Positions 32,089 through 42,865 of a DNA stretch of 64,000 nt are shown in pieces; position 1 is the stretch's first letter; each line of letters opens with the position of its first letter. The stretch comes from Nitrosomonas cryotolerans ATCC 49181. Lineage in GTDB: Bacteria; Pseudomonadota; Gammaproteobacteria; Burkholderiales; Nitrosomonadaceae. Both the position numbers and the translations under genes were made by a program. The notes below the pieces were generated by a model that worked only from the letters and a program-made list of their open reading frames with translations, was not told where the DNA came from and searched no databases. The stretch lies in NCBI RefSeq assembly GCF_900143275.1, contig NZ_FSRO01000001.1:1568116-1632115 (forward strand), read 5' to 3'.

Positions 32089-33021
32089 TTATAACACAGC
32101 TTCTTCTTGCGGTTTTTTATCTAATTTGACAAGGTCTTCACGCTTGACGCCTAGAAGCATGATAATAGGACTGGCTACTAGAATAGAAGAATAAATGCCA
32201 AATAAAATACCAATTGTTAGCGCCATTGCAAAATAATGTAGTGCTTCACCGCCAAATAATAACATTGCGATTACAACCATTTGAGTACTCCCATGAGTAA
32301 TGATGGTACGTGACATAGTGCGTGTAATGGCGTTGTTAATAATTTGTGGCACAGATGCTTTACGCAACTTGCGGAAATTTTCACGTATGCGATCGAAGAC
32401 AACAACTGACTCATTAACAGAGTAACCTAGTATCGCTAGAATCGCCGCCAGCACGGTTAATGAGAATTCCCATTGAAAGAATGCGAAGAAACCAAGGATT
32501 ATTACGACATCATGTAGATTAGCAATGATGCCCGCAATCCCAAATTTCCATTCAAAGCGTATTGCCAAATAAATCACAATACCGATGGATACAAATAATA
32601 GCGCCAGCGCGCCGCTTTCAAGCAATTCTTTTCCAACTTGTGGTCCGACAAACTCAACTCTGCGTATTTCTACGGTTTTATCCTCTTGCCGTAGTACGCT
32701 CATAACGGTTTCAGACAATTGAGCACTCGATAATTCAGCTTTGATGGGTAACCGTATCAATACATCACGCGAAGTACCAAAATTTTGAACGCTCGCATCC
32801 GACATTTCTAGGTCAGCCAGCATGTTTCTCACTTTATCAAGATCGGCTGGCTGGCTATAACTGACTTCTAAAACGGTTCCACCAGTGAAATCAACGCCAA
32901 GATTCAATCCCTTAGTAGTTAGAAAAAAAATGGCAAGAATAAATGATAGTAACGAAATGAAAGTAGTATATTTTCCCCAACTCATGAAGGGAATGTCACG
33001 GCTAAATCTAAAAAATTCCAT
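32089..33021 (-). CDS. secF: Protein translocase subunit SecF
   Basis: A 310-aa membrane subunit of the SecDF proton-driven complex that helps Sec-exported proteins leave the translocon. Six membrane helices with a periplasmic domain after the first. Family motifs include FTGGTVLEV, ILGYSVNESVVVFDRIREN and GSTQMVVIAMLLFGGE. It follows secD by 20 bases and ends the yajC-secD-secF run. Confidence 0.95.
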   Translation of the reverse strand: MEFFRFSRDIPFMSWGKYTTFISLLSFILAIFFLTTKGLNLGVDFTGGTVLEVSYSQPADLDKVRNMLADLEMSDASVQNFGTSRDVLIRLPIKAELSSAQLSETVMSVLRQEDKTVEIRRVEFVGPQVGKELLESGALALLFVSIGIVIYLAIRFEWKFGIAGIIANLHDVVIILGFFAFFQWEFSLTVLAAILAILGYSVNESVVVFDRIRENFRKLRKASVPQIINNAITRTMSRTIITHGSTQMVVIAMLLFGGEALHYFAMALTIGILFGIYSSILVASPIIMLLGVKREDLVKLDKKPQEEAVL

Positions 33022-33041
33022 ACTTGATCCTTGTTGATCTT

Positions 33042-34919
33042 TTATTTTCGTCTTATCTGTTGCGTTTTTATGAAATCATTGTTTACTTTTTTGGGTATCC
33101 AGATTTGACCGATTGGAACGCGCTCGAGCCTGCGTCGGCTGCCATATATCAGATTAACCATGCTACGTGAAACCATGACAGCGCTGAATACCGAGGTCAA
33201 GATGCCAAGACAAAGTACTACGGCAAAACCTTTAACTGGGCCTGAACCAAACGCAAACAATGCGACACCTGCGATTAAAGTTGTAATATTGGAGTCCAGA
33301 ATAGTTCCAATTGCACGTTCATATCCAGCATTAATAGCCAATTGAGATGGAATACCATTACGTAGTTCGTCTCGAATACGTTCATTGATGAGAACGTTTG
33401 CATCAATTGCCATGCCGACAGTCAATGCAATGGCTGCCATACCAGGGAGTGTGAGTGTGGCCTGCATAATTGAAAGTAAGCCAATTAACAATAGTAAATT
33501 TACACTGAGCGCAACGACTGAAATAGCGCCGAATGCTAAATAGTAAATTACCATAAAGATGGCTACAGCAAGAAATCCATACAGTGTTGAGTTAAAGCCC
33601 CTGGCAATATTATCGGCACCCAAGCTGGGTCCGACGGTACGTTCCTCGATAATGTCCATGGGTGCAGCTAATGCGCCAGCACGCAATAGCAATGCGACGT
33701 CCTTGGCTTCCATGCTTGTCATACGTCCACTTATTTGTACGCGTCCGCCACCTATTTCTTCGCGAATTACTGGTGCGGTAACGACTTCCGTCTGATTTTT
33801 TTCGATCAAGAGAATGGCCATTCTTCTGCCCACATTCTCTCGTGTTAACTGTTTGAAGATACGTGACCCATTATTATCCAGACTGATATGCACGGCAGGC
33901 TGATTATCTTTGTCGAAACCAGGTTGAGCATCCGTGATTTGATCGCCAGTTAATAAAACCTGCTTTCTTACCAATAATGGACCACCGCCCCGTTCTTCAT
34001 AGAGTTCGGTGCCGAATGGAATTTGGCCGCGTAGCGCAGAGTCGATGTCACGTTCATCATCGACCATGCGTATTTCGAGGGTAGCTGTCCGTCCCAAAAT
34101 ATCTTTCGCTTTCGCGGTATCCTGTACACCTGGTAATTGCACGATTACGCGATCCGCGCCCGCTTTCTGGATGATGGGCTCTGCTACACCTAACTCGTTG
34201 ATGCGATTACGCAAGGTAATAATATTTTGTTGTACAGTTGATTCCTGCATATGCGCCTGCGCCTCTGGCTTGATACTGGCCACGAGGTGGAATCTTTTAT
34301 CAGTATCTTCCTTACGCAGGTTTAAATCAGGATAAATATTTCTGAGTTCAGTTTCTGCGGTTAAGCGTGATTCGATATCACGGAATTTGAGTGTGAGATC
34401 TGTTTTCTGCTTCTCAAGTCCAGTATATGGAATTTTTAGCTCACGTAAGCTGCTACGTATATCAGTACTATAGCGATCGAGCGATTTGTCAAGCGCCCCA
34501 TCCATATCAACTTGTAGCATAAAATGTACGCCGCCTCGCAAATCAAGTCCCAGATACATTGGCAAAGCACCGATATTTGTTAACCATTGAGGAGAATTGG
34601 GTAACAGGTTTAATGCAACAATATATTGATCCCCGAGCTCTGCTTGTAGGATATCTTTAGCTTTAAGTTGTATGTCGGTATCAACAAAGCGTACCTTGAT
34701 AGTTTCTGTATCAAAGAAAATCCCATCGGTAGAGAGATTAGCTTTCTTTAATGCGTTTTCAACTCGGTCCAGTAATTTTGTATCAGCACTTAGGGTAATA
34801 CGTAATGGAGAAATTTGTACTGCTGGGGATTCTCCATAAAAATTTGGCAGGGTATAAAGCAGTCCGAGCAAAAGTGAAACCGCAATAATCAGATATTTCC
34901 AGAGTGGGTAGCGGTTCAT
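33042..34919 (-). CDS. secD: Protein translocase subunit SecD
   Basis: A 625-aa membrane subunit. It has an N-terminal helix, a long periplasmic region with the P1 domain, LGLDLRGGVHFMLQVD, and the C-terminal RND-like block with GMAIDANVLINERIRDELRNG (the conserved Asp for proton relay). Length matches E. coli SecD (~615 aa). It is co-transcribed with yajC upstream and secF downstream. Confidence 0.96.
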   Translation of the reverse strand: MNRYPLWKYLIIAVSLLLGLLYTLPNFYGESPAVQISPLRITLSADTKLLDRVENALKKANLSTDGIFFDTETIKVRFVDTDIQLKAKDILQAELGDQYIVALNLLPNSPQWLTNIGALPMYLGLDLRGGVHFMLQVDMDGALDKSLDRYSTDIRSSLRELKIPYTGLEKQKTDLTLKFRDIESRLTAETELRNIYPDLNLRKEDTDKRFHLVASIKPEAQAHMQESTVQQNIITLRNRINELGVAEPIIQKAGADRVIVQLPGVQDTAKAKDILGRTATLEIRMVDDERDIDSALRGQIPFGTELYEERGGGPLLVRKQVLLTGDQITDAQPGFDKDNQPAVHISLDNNGSRIFKQLTRENVGRRMAILLIEKNQTEVVTAPVIREEIGGGRVQISGRMTSMEAKDVALLLRAGALAAPMDIIEERTVGPSLGADNIARGFNSTLYGFLAVAIFMVIYYLAFGAISVVALSVNLLLLIGLLSIMQATLTLPGMAAIALTVGMAIDANVLINERIRDELRNGIPSQLAINAGYERAIGTILDSNITTLIAGVALFAFGSGPVKGFAVVLCLGILTSVFSAVMVSRSMVNLIYGSRRRLERVPIGQIWIPKKVNNDFIKTQQIRRK

Positions 34920-34992
34920 GGTTTTTAGTTAGATAATAGGTAAAAAAATACAAAGGTTGATACCAAGCTAACGATATCTACCTTTGCAACTG

Positions 34993-35463
34993 TTAATTAG
35001 TTTTTTCGCTGTTTTTTGAAGTATCGTCATCACTGGCCTCAGCTATGTTCTTGGTCTCCTGAGGTTTATCAATTTCTGGTGATTCATTGGTTTTTGATAA
35101 TTTGTTATTTTTTTGTGTCTTTCCACCTTTGGATGGTTCGATACTTTTTAGTGTACCTTTGGGTAATAAAGTTTGAACAGCTGATTTGAGCACGGTTACT
35201 TCCACATTGGGTGCTATCTCCATGATTATGTAGCTTTCACTGACATTATTAACTCGTCCCAGTGCTCCGCCGCTGGTTATGATTTCATCACCCCTTTGTA
35301 GTGCTTCCGTCATTTGTTTATGCTCTTTTGCACGTTTGGATTGTGGACGAATGAGCAGGAAATAAAAGAGGATTAGTATTCCAAATAACGGCAATAGACT
35401 TAATAAGCTTCCCTCCGCCTGAGCAGGCGCGGCAGCTTGAGCGAAGGCTTCACTAATCAGCAT
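34993..35463 (-). CDS. yajC: Preprotein translocase accessory subunit YajC
   Basis: A 156-aa protein with one membrane helix (~20-40, LLSLLPLFGILILFYFLLIRPQ) and the conserved RPQSKRAKEHKQM and GDEIITSGGALGRV segments, joining SecDF. It has a polar, Lys/Glu-rich tail of ~50 residues, longer than in E. coli YajC (110 aa), which probably is disordered. It sits between tgt and secD as in most proteobacteria. Confidence 0.93.
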   Translation of the reverse strand: MLISEAFAQAAAPAQAEGSLLSLLPLFGILILFYFLLIRPQSKRAKEHKQMTEALQRGDEIITSGGALGRVNNVSESYIIMEIAPNVEVTVLKSAVQTLLPKGTLKSIEPSKGGKTQKNNKLSKTNESPEIDKPQETKNIAEASDDDTSKNSEKTN

Positions 35464-35515
35464 GATATCTCTCCAAGAATAATTTATAAAAGCAATATAT
35501 TAGCATGATGCGCGC

Positions 35516-37632
<2,117 letters not shown>

Positions 37633-37748
37633 CGTGTGTATTATAACCGGTGTGTTGAGTATTTTCTTAAGTAGGTTGCTGTACTTCGTGTTTTCGGTAA
37701 TAATTACATATTCCAGCTAAGTATAGAAAATATAGCTAAGCAGAATAT

Positions 37749-37835
37749 GCCGGGATGGCGGAATTGGTAGACGCACGGGATTCAAAATCCCGCGATGGTA
37801 ACATCATGGGGGTTCGATTCCCCCTCCCGGCACCA
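37749..37835 (+). tRNA. tRNA-Leu (anticodon CAA)
   Basis: An 87-base cloverleaf including an encoded CCA. Acceptor stem GCCGGGA pairs with TCCCGGC, the anticodon stem-loop CGGGATTCAAAATCCCG carries CAA, a long variable arm of class II type follows (GATGGTAACATC), and the T arm is GGGGGTTCGATTCCCCC. Reads UUG codons. An IS605-type element lies about 60 bases further on. Confidence 0.95.
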
Positions 37836-37958
37836 CACAGAGTTTATAACAGGCTTCAATCGAATCGGATCGTTGATATTTATAAGAGATTTTTTATCAA
37901 ATAGCGCGTAAAACTTCGTCCTTCAGGGCGGAGATATAAGCGCACAGGCGAAGCCTGT

Positions 37959-38375
37959 TTAATGCGATCTTTGCTGTTGTTCAATATATTGCTTAATAAT
38001 CGAGAGTGGTGCTCCACCACAACTACCCGCAAAATAGCTTGGACTCCAAAGCATATTACCCCAAAGCTTATTTTTAATTTCGGGATAATTCTTTTTGCGA
38101 ATAAGTCGGCTTGAAACGCCTTTCAAACTATTTACCAAGTTAGAAATAGCAATTTTTGGTGGATAGTTAACTAAAAGGTGAATATGATCATGCTCATCGT
38201 TAAATTCCACCAATTCTGCTTCAAAATCCAAACACACGTTTTTAAATATTTCTTCCAAATCAATTAATACCCTTCCGGAGAAAACATTTCTACGGTATTT
38301 TGTTACAAAGACCAAATGAACATTAAGATTAAAAACGAAATGTCTTACTGTTATTACATCGTTATTAACTTGCAT
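37959..38375 (-). CDS. tnpA: IS200/IS605 Y1 transposase TnpA
   Basis: A 138-aa HUH single-strand transposase. The HUH pair is His64 and His66 (HDHIHLL) and the catalytic Tyr is Tyr130 (IIKQYIEQ). The ATG at 38375 is chosen; the longer frame to 38462 runs into tnpB. Full family length and no stop, so probably active. It cuts and rejoins the hairpin-marked ends of the element. Confidence 0.92.
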   Translation of the reverse strand: MQVNNDVITVRHFVFNLNVHLVFVTKYRRNVFSGRVLIDLEEIFKNVCLDFEAELVEFNDEHDHIHLLVNYPPKIAISNLVNSLKGVSSRLIRKKNYPEIKNKLWGNMLWSPSYFAGSCGGAPLSIIKQYIEQQQRSH

Positions 38376-38405
38376 AGACCAATTCCTTTTTGTATAATTA
38401 TAACC

Positions 38406-39638
38406 ATGAAGCAGATTATACGCAAAGCCTTTAAATCTCGACTCAATCCAAATTCTGACCAAGTACAGAAGATGGTTGAGTTTGCAGGTGCTAATCGGTT
38501 TGTTTGGAATAAAGCCTTAGCAATGAATCTGTTCAGATTAGAGCAGAAACAGCCATTGCTTTGGTACAACGAGTTGTCATTTTGGCTAAAGCTATGGAAA
38601 TCCTCAGAAGATTATGGATTTCTAAAAACCGTTCATTCTCAACCGTTGCAACAAGCCTTAAAAAACTTAGAAAAAGCGTTCAAAGACGGTTTTGATAAAA
38701 AACAGCCTTTAAAACGGATTCCAAAATTCAAGAAAAAAGGTTTGAGTGACAGCTTTCGTTATCCACAAGGATTTAAGCTGGAGCAAGAGTCTAGCAAAGT
38801 GTTCTTGCCTAAAATCGGTTGGGTGAAATATCGTAATTCACGCCAAGTCATTGGTGACGTTAAAAATATGACGATTTCCCGTAAAGGCGGTTATTGGTAC
38901 GTGTCGATTCAGACTGAGTACGAGACCGAGCTAAAGCGTCATAGCTCAACCAGTATGATTGGTGTTGATATGGGCGTTACCCGCTTTGCAACCTTGTCAG
39001 ACGGCTCATACGTAGAACCTTTAAACAGTTTCAGAAAGTTATCAAAGAAACTGGCTTTTGAACAGCGTAAGCTGTCTAAAAAAGTCCGTTTCTCTGCTAA
39101 CTGGAAAAAGCAGAAACAAATCATTACCCGACTGCATGAGCGTATTGCCAATGCTCGTTTAGACTTCTTACACAAAACCTCAACCGAAATCAGCAAAAAT
39201 CACGCAATGGTCGTAGTTGAGAATTTAAAGATAGGAAACATGTCTAAGAGTGCCAAGGGCAGTGTTGAAAAGCATGGTAAAAACGTCAAAGCGAAATCGG
39301 GTCTAAACAAATCCATTCTTGACCAAGGATGGGGAATGTTCGTTTCGTTTTTGGAGTATAAACAGGCTTGTTCAGGCGGGGATGTATTGAAGGTAAACCC
39401 TCAATACACCTCTCAAACCTGCCCTAGATGTCAACATGTTAGTCGTGACAATCGCAAAAGCCAAAGTGCTTTTGAATGTACAGAATGTGGATTTAAAGCC
39501 AATGCCGACTTGGTAGGTGCCTTGAATGTACTTGAGCGAGGACATCGCTTGTTAGCCTGTGGAGTTGAAACGTTAGTTTCGTCTAAGAAGCAGGAACCAG
39601 TAGGCAGTAGCAATACAAACCTACTCTTAACGGCTTAA
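38406..39638 (+). CDS. tnpB: TnpB RNA-guided nuclease of the IS605-type element
   Basis: A 410-aa OrfB/TnpB protein. The RuvC residues are all present: Asp188 (IGVDMGVTRF), Glu272 (VVVENLKIGNM) and Asp368 (NADLVGALNVL). The zinc finger is C339, C342, C358 and C361. TnpB uses an omega-RNA from the right end to cut at sites next to the element's target motif, which keeps the element in place. The start at 38406 follows the family MKQIIRKAF pattern rather than the longer frame from 38316, which overlaps tnpA. Confidence 0.92.
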   Translation: MKQIIRKAFKSRLNPNSDQVQKMVEFAGANRFVWNKALAMNLFRLEQKQPLLWYNELSFWLKLWKSSEDYGFLKTVHSQPLQQALKNLEKAFKDGFDKKQPLKRIPKFKKKGLSDSFRYPQGFKLEQESSKVFLPKIGWVKYRNSRQVIGDVKNMTISRKGGYWYVSIQTEYETELKRHSSTSMIGVDMGVTRFATLSDGSYVEPLNSFRKLSKKLAFEQRKLSKKVRFSANWKKQKQIITRLHERIANARLDFLHKTSTEISKNHAMVVVENLKIGNMSKSAKGSVEKHGKNVKAKSGLNKSILDQGWGMFVSFLEYKQACSGGDVLKVNPQYTSQTCPRCQHVSRDNRKSQSAFECTECGFKANADLVGALNVLERGHRLLACGVETLVSSKKQEPVGSSNTNLLLTA

Positions 39639-39653
39639 TAAGTCGCTAGGAAT

Positions 39654-39703
39654 CCCCTTCGTTTAGGAAGGGGAGGATGTCAAGATATAGCGAGGAATCA
39701 TAG
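39654..39703 (+). ncRNA. Predicted 3' part of the omega-RNA and guide of the first TnpB
   Basis: The right-end hairpin (39654-39673) and TCAA (39680-39683) are the expected scaffold end. The following ~20 bases from 39684 would be the guide by established TnpB rules. The 5' end would lie inside tnpB. This is inference from family knowledge and has not been tested. Confidence 0.45.
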
Positions 39704-40910
39704 CATAGCGCTGTTTGACCATCAGTAAAAACTAATGATAAGCGCACTGTATTCCAGAAGATCTCTTCAGAATCTTGACTTCTGGATAACACGTCAATGA
39801 GATTGAGATCTGTGTTGGGCCGACAGCATAATATAATATCAGGTGATTTCTTGAAGAAAATAGATTTTTTAGCTGAGTAATCGTATCCAAAGACATCGCG
39901 TATCCAAAGACATCGGCACGACAGTGTTTGGCAGTATTACGAAAGTAGGAGCTATGGGGTATATGAAAAGTCGCAATGGGGCTTTGAAATATGTCGAACG
40001 AAACTCTGATACTGTAAACCGATTGAATGTAGTGAATGTGATCTCAGCGGCAATTTGAATAATGATGTATTGACATCCCCTTCAGAAACATCATCATATC
40101 AGCTTACCATCGTTTGAAACGATGGTTGTATTATTTTAATGAGTAGCTCGAGTGGCTCATATCTTCGAAGTAGGTACTACAGCTAGCCGTTATGGTATTC
40201 GTGATGTTGTCGTTGCCCTGTATCTGTATTCCCATAGCTACAAGTATCAAACGAATTGGTATGAGTAATCCTTTGTTTAAATAGAAAAATCTTATTTGTC
40301 AAGCAGAAATCATTCTGTTTGCTGCATATTTTAAAGAAAATGTCATTTATCCACCGATTGTGGAAGACATCTTTTTTGCGGCAATAGCTACGCTCGGGAG
40401 GCGAACGCGGCAGAAAATATCCTCAAGGTGGAGAGAGCATTCAAAATGCAATTTAATGAATGCGTTTGTTGCGGGATATAAAAAATGAAGAGCCTTTTTT
40501 ATCCACAATTCCTGTGGATAAGTTTGTGGATAATTTGTAAATTAAAGGATTAACCTGTCCTCTTATAACGGTATTTTTTAATTCGACTAATTTTTGTGCA
40601 CCCGATTATTCTATATAAAACATATGGTTATTATATTCCCTAGTGTTCATGCGGGTTTGGTCAGACTCACTTGGTTATCTCGCTATAAAAATGTGGATTA
40701 TTTCAAATGTCAAGCTTAATTTTTAAATTGGTGAGTAGCGTTATAATAAATGGTTGCTAACCTAATAATACAATTTATGTAATATAAATTTGCCTCCATA
40801 GATTACAAGAAGACACCTTATTTTTAACTACAAAGACCAGGCAGAATAAAGTCACCTGAATGAGCATGATAACCATGCTGTGAATCAAGGTAATTCTGCT
40901 ATCATGTTTT
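39704..40910. other. Gene-poor stretch with TnpB relic, DnaA boxes and palindrome
   Basis: About 1.2 kb with no gene. Contents: a 21-base palindromic sequence ACCATCGTTT-G-AAACGATGGT (40106-40126) and a short TnpB-like relic near 40390-40460 (reads EANAAENILK, similar to the DxNAAxNIL end of TnpB). Three DnaA boxes lie at 40499-40533, and the last ~200 bases before the ABC-F gene are AT-rich. Confidence 0.5.
40499..40533. promoter_or_regulatory. Cluster of three exact DnaA boxes
   Basis: TTATCCACA at 40499-40507, and TGTGGATAA (the same box inverted) at 40513-40521 and 40525-40533. All three match the strict 9-bp DnaA consensus. The last two start 12 bases apart, and an AT-rich tract follows. 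It could be a DnaA-titration site, a control region or part of a replication origin; dnaA itself is not nearby. Confidence 0.6.
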
Positions 40911-42764
40911 ATGCTGAATATTCAACGTCTAACTTATCTGCAAAGCGGCATCCCGCTATTGCAAGATGCGAACCTGCAAGTCTTTGCTAATCAGCGTGTT
41001 GGCTTGGTTGGCACGAATGGCTGTGGAAAATCGACACTATTTCGTTTGATACGTGGAGAAATTAAGCCGGATAACGGTGAAATTAACTTGCAATCGGGCA
41101 AAACGATCACTTTTGTCGAGCAGGAAATCATTAACTCAAGTCAGCCTGCACTTGAGTTTGTACTCGACGGTGACGTGGAATTGCGTCAATTAGAAAAAAT
41201 ATTGGCGCGCGCTGAGCATGATATTGCCTGGTTCGAGGCACAACAACGCTATGAGACAACGAATGGTTATGTTGCCCGTGCGCGGGCTGCACAATTACTG
41301 AATGGACTCGGTTTTAGCAATAATATATTGGAGCGCCCCGTCAATCAATTTTCTGGTGGCTGGCGCATGCGGTTGAATTTGGCGCGTGCATTAATGCATC
41401 GAGCTGATTTGTTACTGCTGGATGAGCCAACTAATCATCTGGATCTGGAAGCCATTCTTTGGCTTGAACAATATTTAGCGTGTTATCCCGGCAGCCTGAT
41501 AGTCGTTTCGCATGACCGAGAGTTTCTTAACGCCTGCATTAACCGTATTGCACATATCCATAACCAGCAAATTGATAGTTATACTGGTAATTATGATGAT
41601 TTTGAGCATATTCGCGCTGAGCGCCATCTACAACAAACTCAGGCTTTTCAGCAACAGCAAAAAAAGATCGCACATATGGAAGATTTTGTGCGTCGTTTTC
41701 GTGCGAAAGCAACTAAGGCGAAGCAGGCGCAAAGCCGGTTGAAGGCATTGGAGCGATTAACGCGTATTGTGCCGGTACAGACGGAAGATGGCTATTTTCA
41801 ATTGCGGATTGAAGCACCACAGTATAGTCCTGATGTATTATTGCGTGTTAAGGAGATGAGTTTTGGTTATAACGAGAATCCTTTGTTTCAACACGTTCAT
41901 CTAACCTTACAGGCAGGTGCACGTATCGCTTTACTGGGGCCTAATGGCGCAGGAAAGTCAACGTTGATCAAATTGCTTATGAATGAGATCAAACCGACTT
42001 CTGGCAGTGTAGAGATGGCGCCGGATATTCGTATAGGTTACTTTGCCCAGCATCAGTTAGAAAATTTAGATGCTGCTGCGACACCATTGCAACACATGAT
42101 ACGGCTGGCACCCAAGCAAACGGAATTGGAGCTAAGGAATTTCCTGGGGCAATTTGGGTTGGGTGGAAATAGTGAGGATCGCCCAGTCGTAAGTTTCTCA
42201 GGTGGAGAAAAGAGTCGTTTGGCACTTGCGTTACTTGCATGGCAGAAACCACATATATTGCTGTTAGATGAGCCAACGAATCATTTGGATCTGGATATGC
42301 GTGATGCGCTTACATTGGCCCTGGAAGCTTATACGGGCGCAGTGGTGCTGGTATCACATGATCGTAGCCTGGTTCGTTCTGTAGCTGATGAGTTATGGTT
42401 AGTTGCTGATGGTGAAGCTCGATTATTTGATGGTGATCTGGAAGATTATAAAAATTGGATCGAGAAAGGTCGTTCCGGTGAATCATCTCAATCTCAATCT
42501 AAATCACAGAAATTAAAACCGAAAGTAGTATCGGGTCAAAATAAAAGAGCGCTTTTATCCAAACAGGCAAAGCTTGAAGCTGCTTTGACAATAGCTCAGA
42601 CGGAATTGGCTGCCGTCAGTCGTCAGTTATCTGATCCGAAGACTTATACTCATTGTACGCGTGATGAGGTTAATCGACTGACTGATGTACATAAGGATCT
42701 CGAGAGAAAAATTGCTGAATTGGAAGAAAACTGGCTGGAGTTGGAGGCTGTAATAGGAGAGTGA
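40911..42764 (+). CDS. yheS: ABC-F ATPase, YheS type
   Basis: A 617-aa soluble protein with two ABC domains and no membrane segment. First domain: Walker A GTNGCGKS (34-41), signature FSGGWRMR, Walker B LLLLDEPTNHLD. Then the linker with charged helices (HLQQTQAFQQQQKKIAHMEDFVRRFRAKA). Second domain: GPNGAGKST, FSGGEKSR, ILLLDEPTNHLD. A C-terminal coiled-coil extension (~550-617) is present. ABC-F proteins act on the ribosome E site to help translation of difficult sequences. The domain pattern and length suit YheS better than Uup. Confidence 0.88.
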   Translation: MLNIQRLTYLQSGIPLLQDANLQVFANQRVGLVGTNGCGKSTLFRLIRGEIKPDNGEINLQSGKTITFVEQEIINSSQPALEFVLDGDVELRQLEKILARAEHDIAWFEAQQRYETTNGYVARARAAQLLNGLGFSNNILERPVNQFSGGWRMRLNLARALMHRADLLLLDEPTNHLDLEAILWLEQYLACYPGSLIVVSHDREFLNACINRIAHIHNQQIDSYTGNYDDFEHIRAERHLQQTQAFQQQQKKIAHMEDFVRRFRAKATKAKQAQSRLKALERLTRIVPVQTEDGYFQLRIEAPQYSPDVLLRVKEMSFGYNENPLFQHVHLTLQAGARIALLGPNGAGKSTLIKLLMNEIKPTSGSVEMAPDIRIGYFAQHQLENLDAAATPLQHMIRLAPKQTELELRNFLGQFGLGGNSEDRPVVSFSGGEKSRLALALLAWQKPHILLLDEPTNHLDLDMRDALTLALEAYTGAVVLVSHDRSLVRSVADELWLVADGEARLFDGDLEDYKNWIEKGRSGESSQSQSKSQKLKPKVVSGQNKRALLSKQAKLEAALTIAQTELAAVSRQLSDPKTYTHCTRDEVNRLTDVHKDLERKIAELEENWLELEAVIGE

Positions 42765-42790
42765 AGCGAACGAACGATATTAATTAACGC

Positions 42791-42814
42791 TTTTATAAAA
42801 TTAATTTTATAAAA
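42791..42814. repeat. 24-bp perfect A/T-only palindrome between convergent genes
   Basis: TTTTATAAAATT followed by its exact inverse, AATTTTATAAAA, between the ABC-F gene and the convergent DUF4139 gene. It may act as a weak bidirectional end signal, although with no G/C the hairpin would be unstable. Confidence 0.5.
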
Positions 42815-42865
42815 ATCGTAATCTATAAAGGTCAATATACCGGGATTTCAGGTTACAGAATCGAA

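Larger units (their letters stand above)
37890..39683. mobile_element. Intact IS605-type element (tnpA and tnpB divergent)
   Basis: Contains complete Y1 transposase and TnpB genes transcribed away from each other, the IS605-group layout. The left side starts near a short hairpin (CTTCGTCCTTCAGGGCGGAG, ~37893-37932 region) and the right end holds hairpin CCCCTTC-GTTTAG-GAAGGGG (39654-39673) followed by a TCAA (39680-39683), the tetranucleotide typical of right-end cleavage in this family. The exact left cleavage point is not fixed. No target duplication is expected, since these elements transpose as single strands. Confidence 0.85.

Noticed and set aside
40106-40126. Palindrome ACCATCGTTT-G-AAACGATGGT as terminator
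   Set aside because: No gene ends just before it in either direction except IS debris, and no clean T run follows, so I did not call a terminator.
40390-40460. Short stretch reading EANAAENILK, like a TnpB end
   Set aside because: Too short and isolated to annotate as a pseudogene; mentioned only in the region note.
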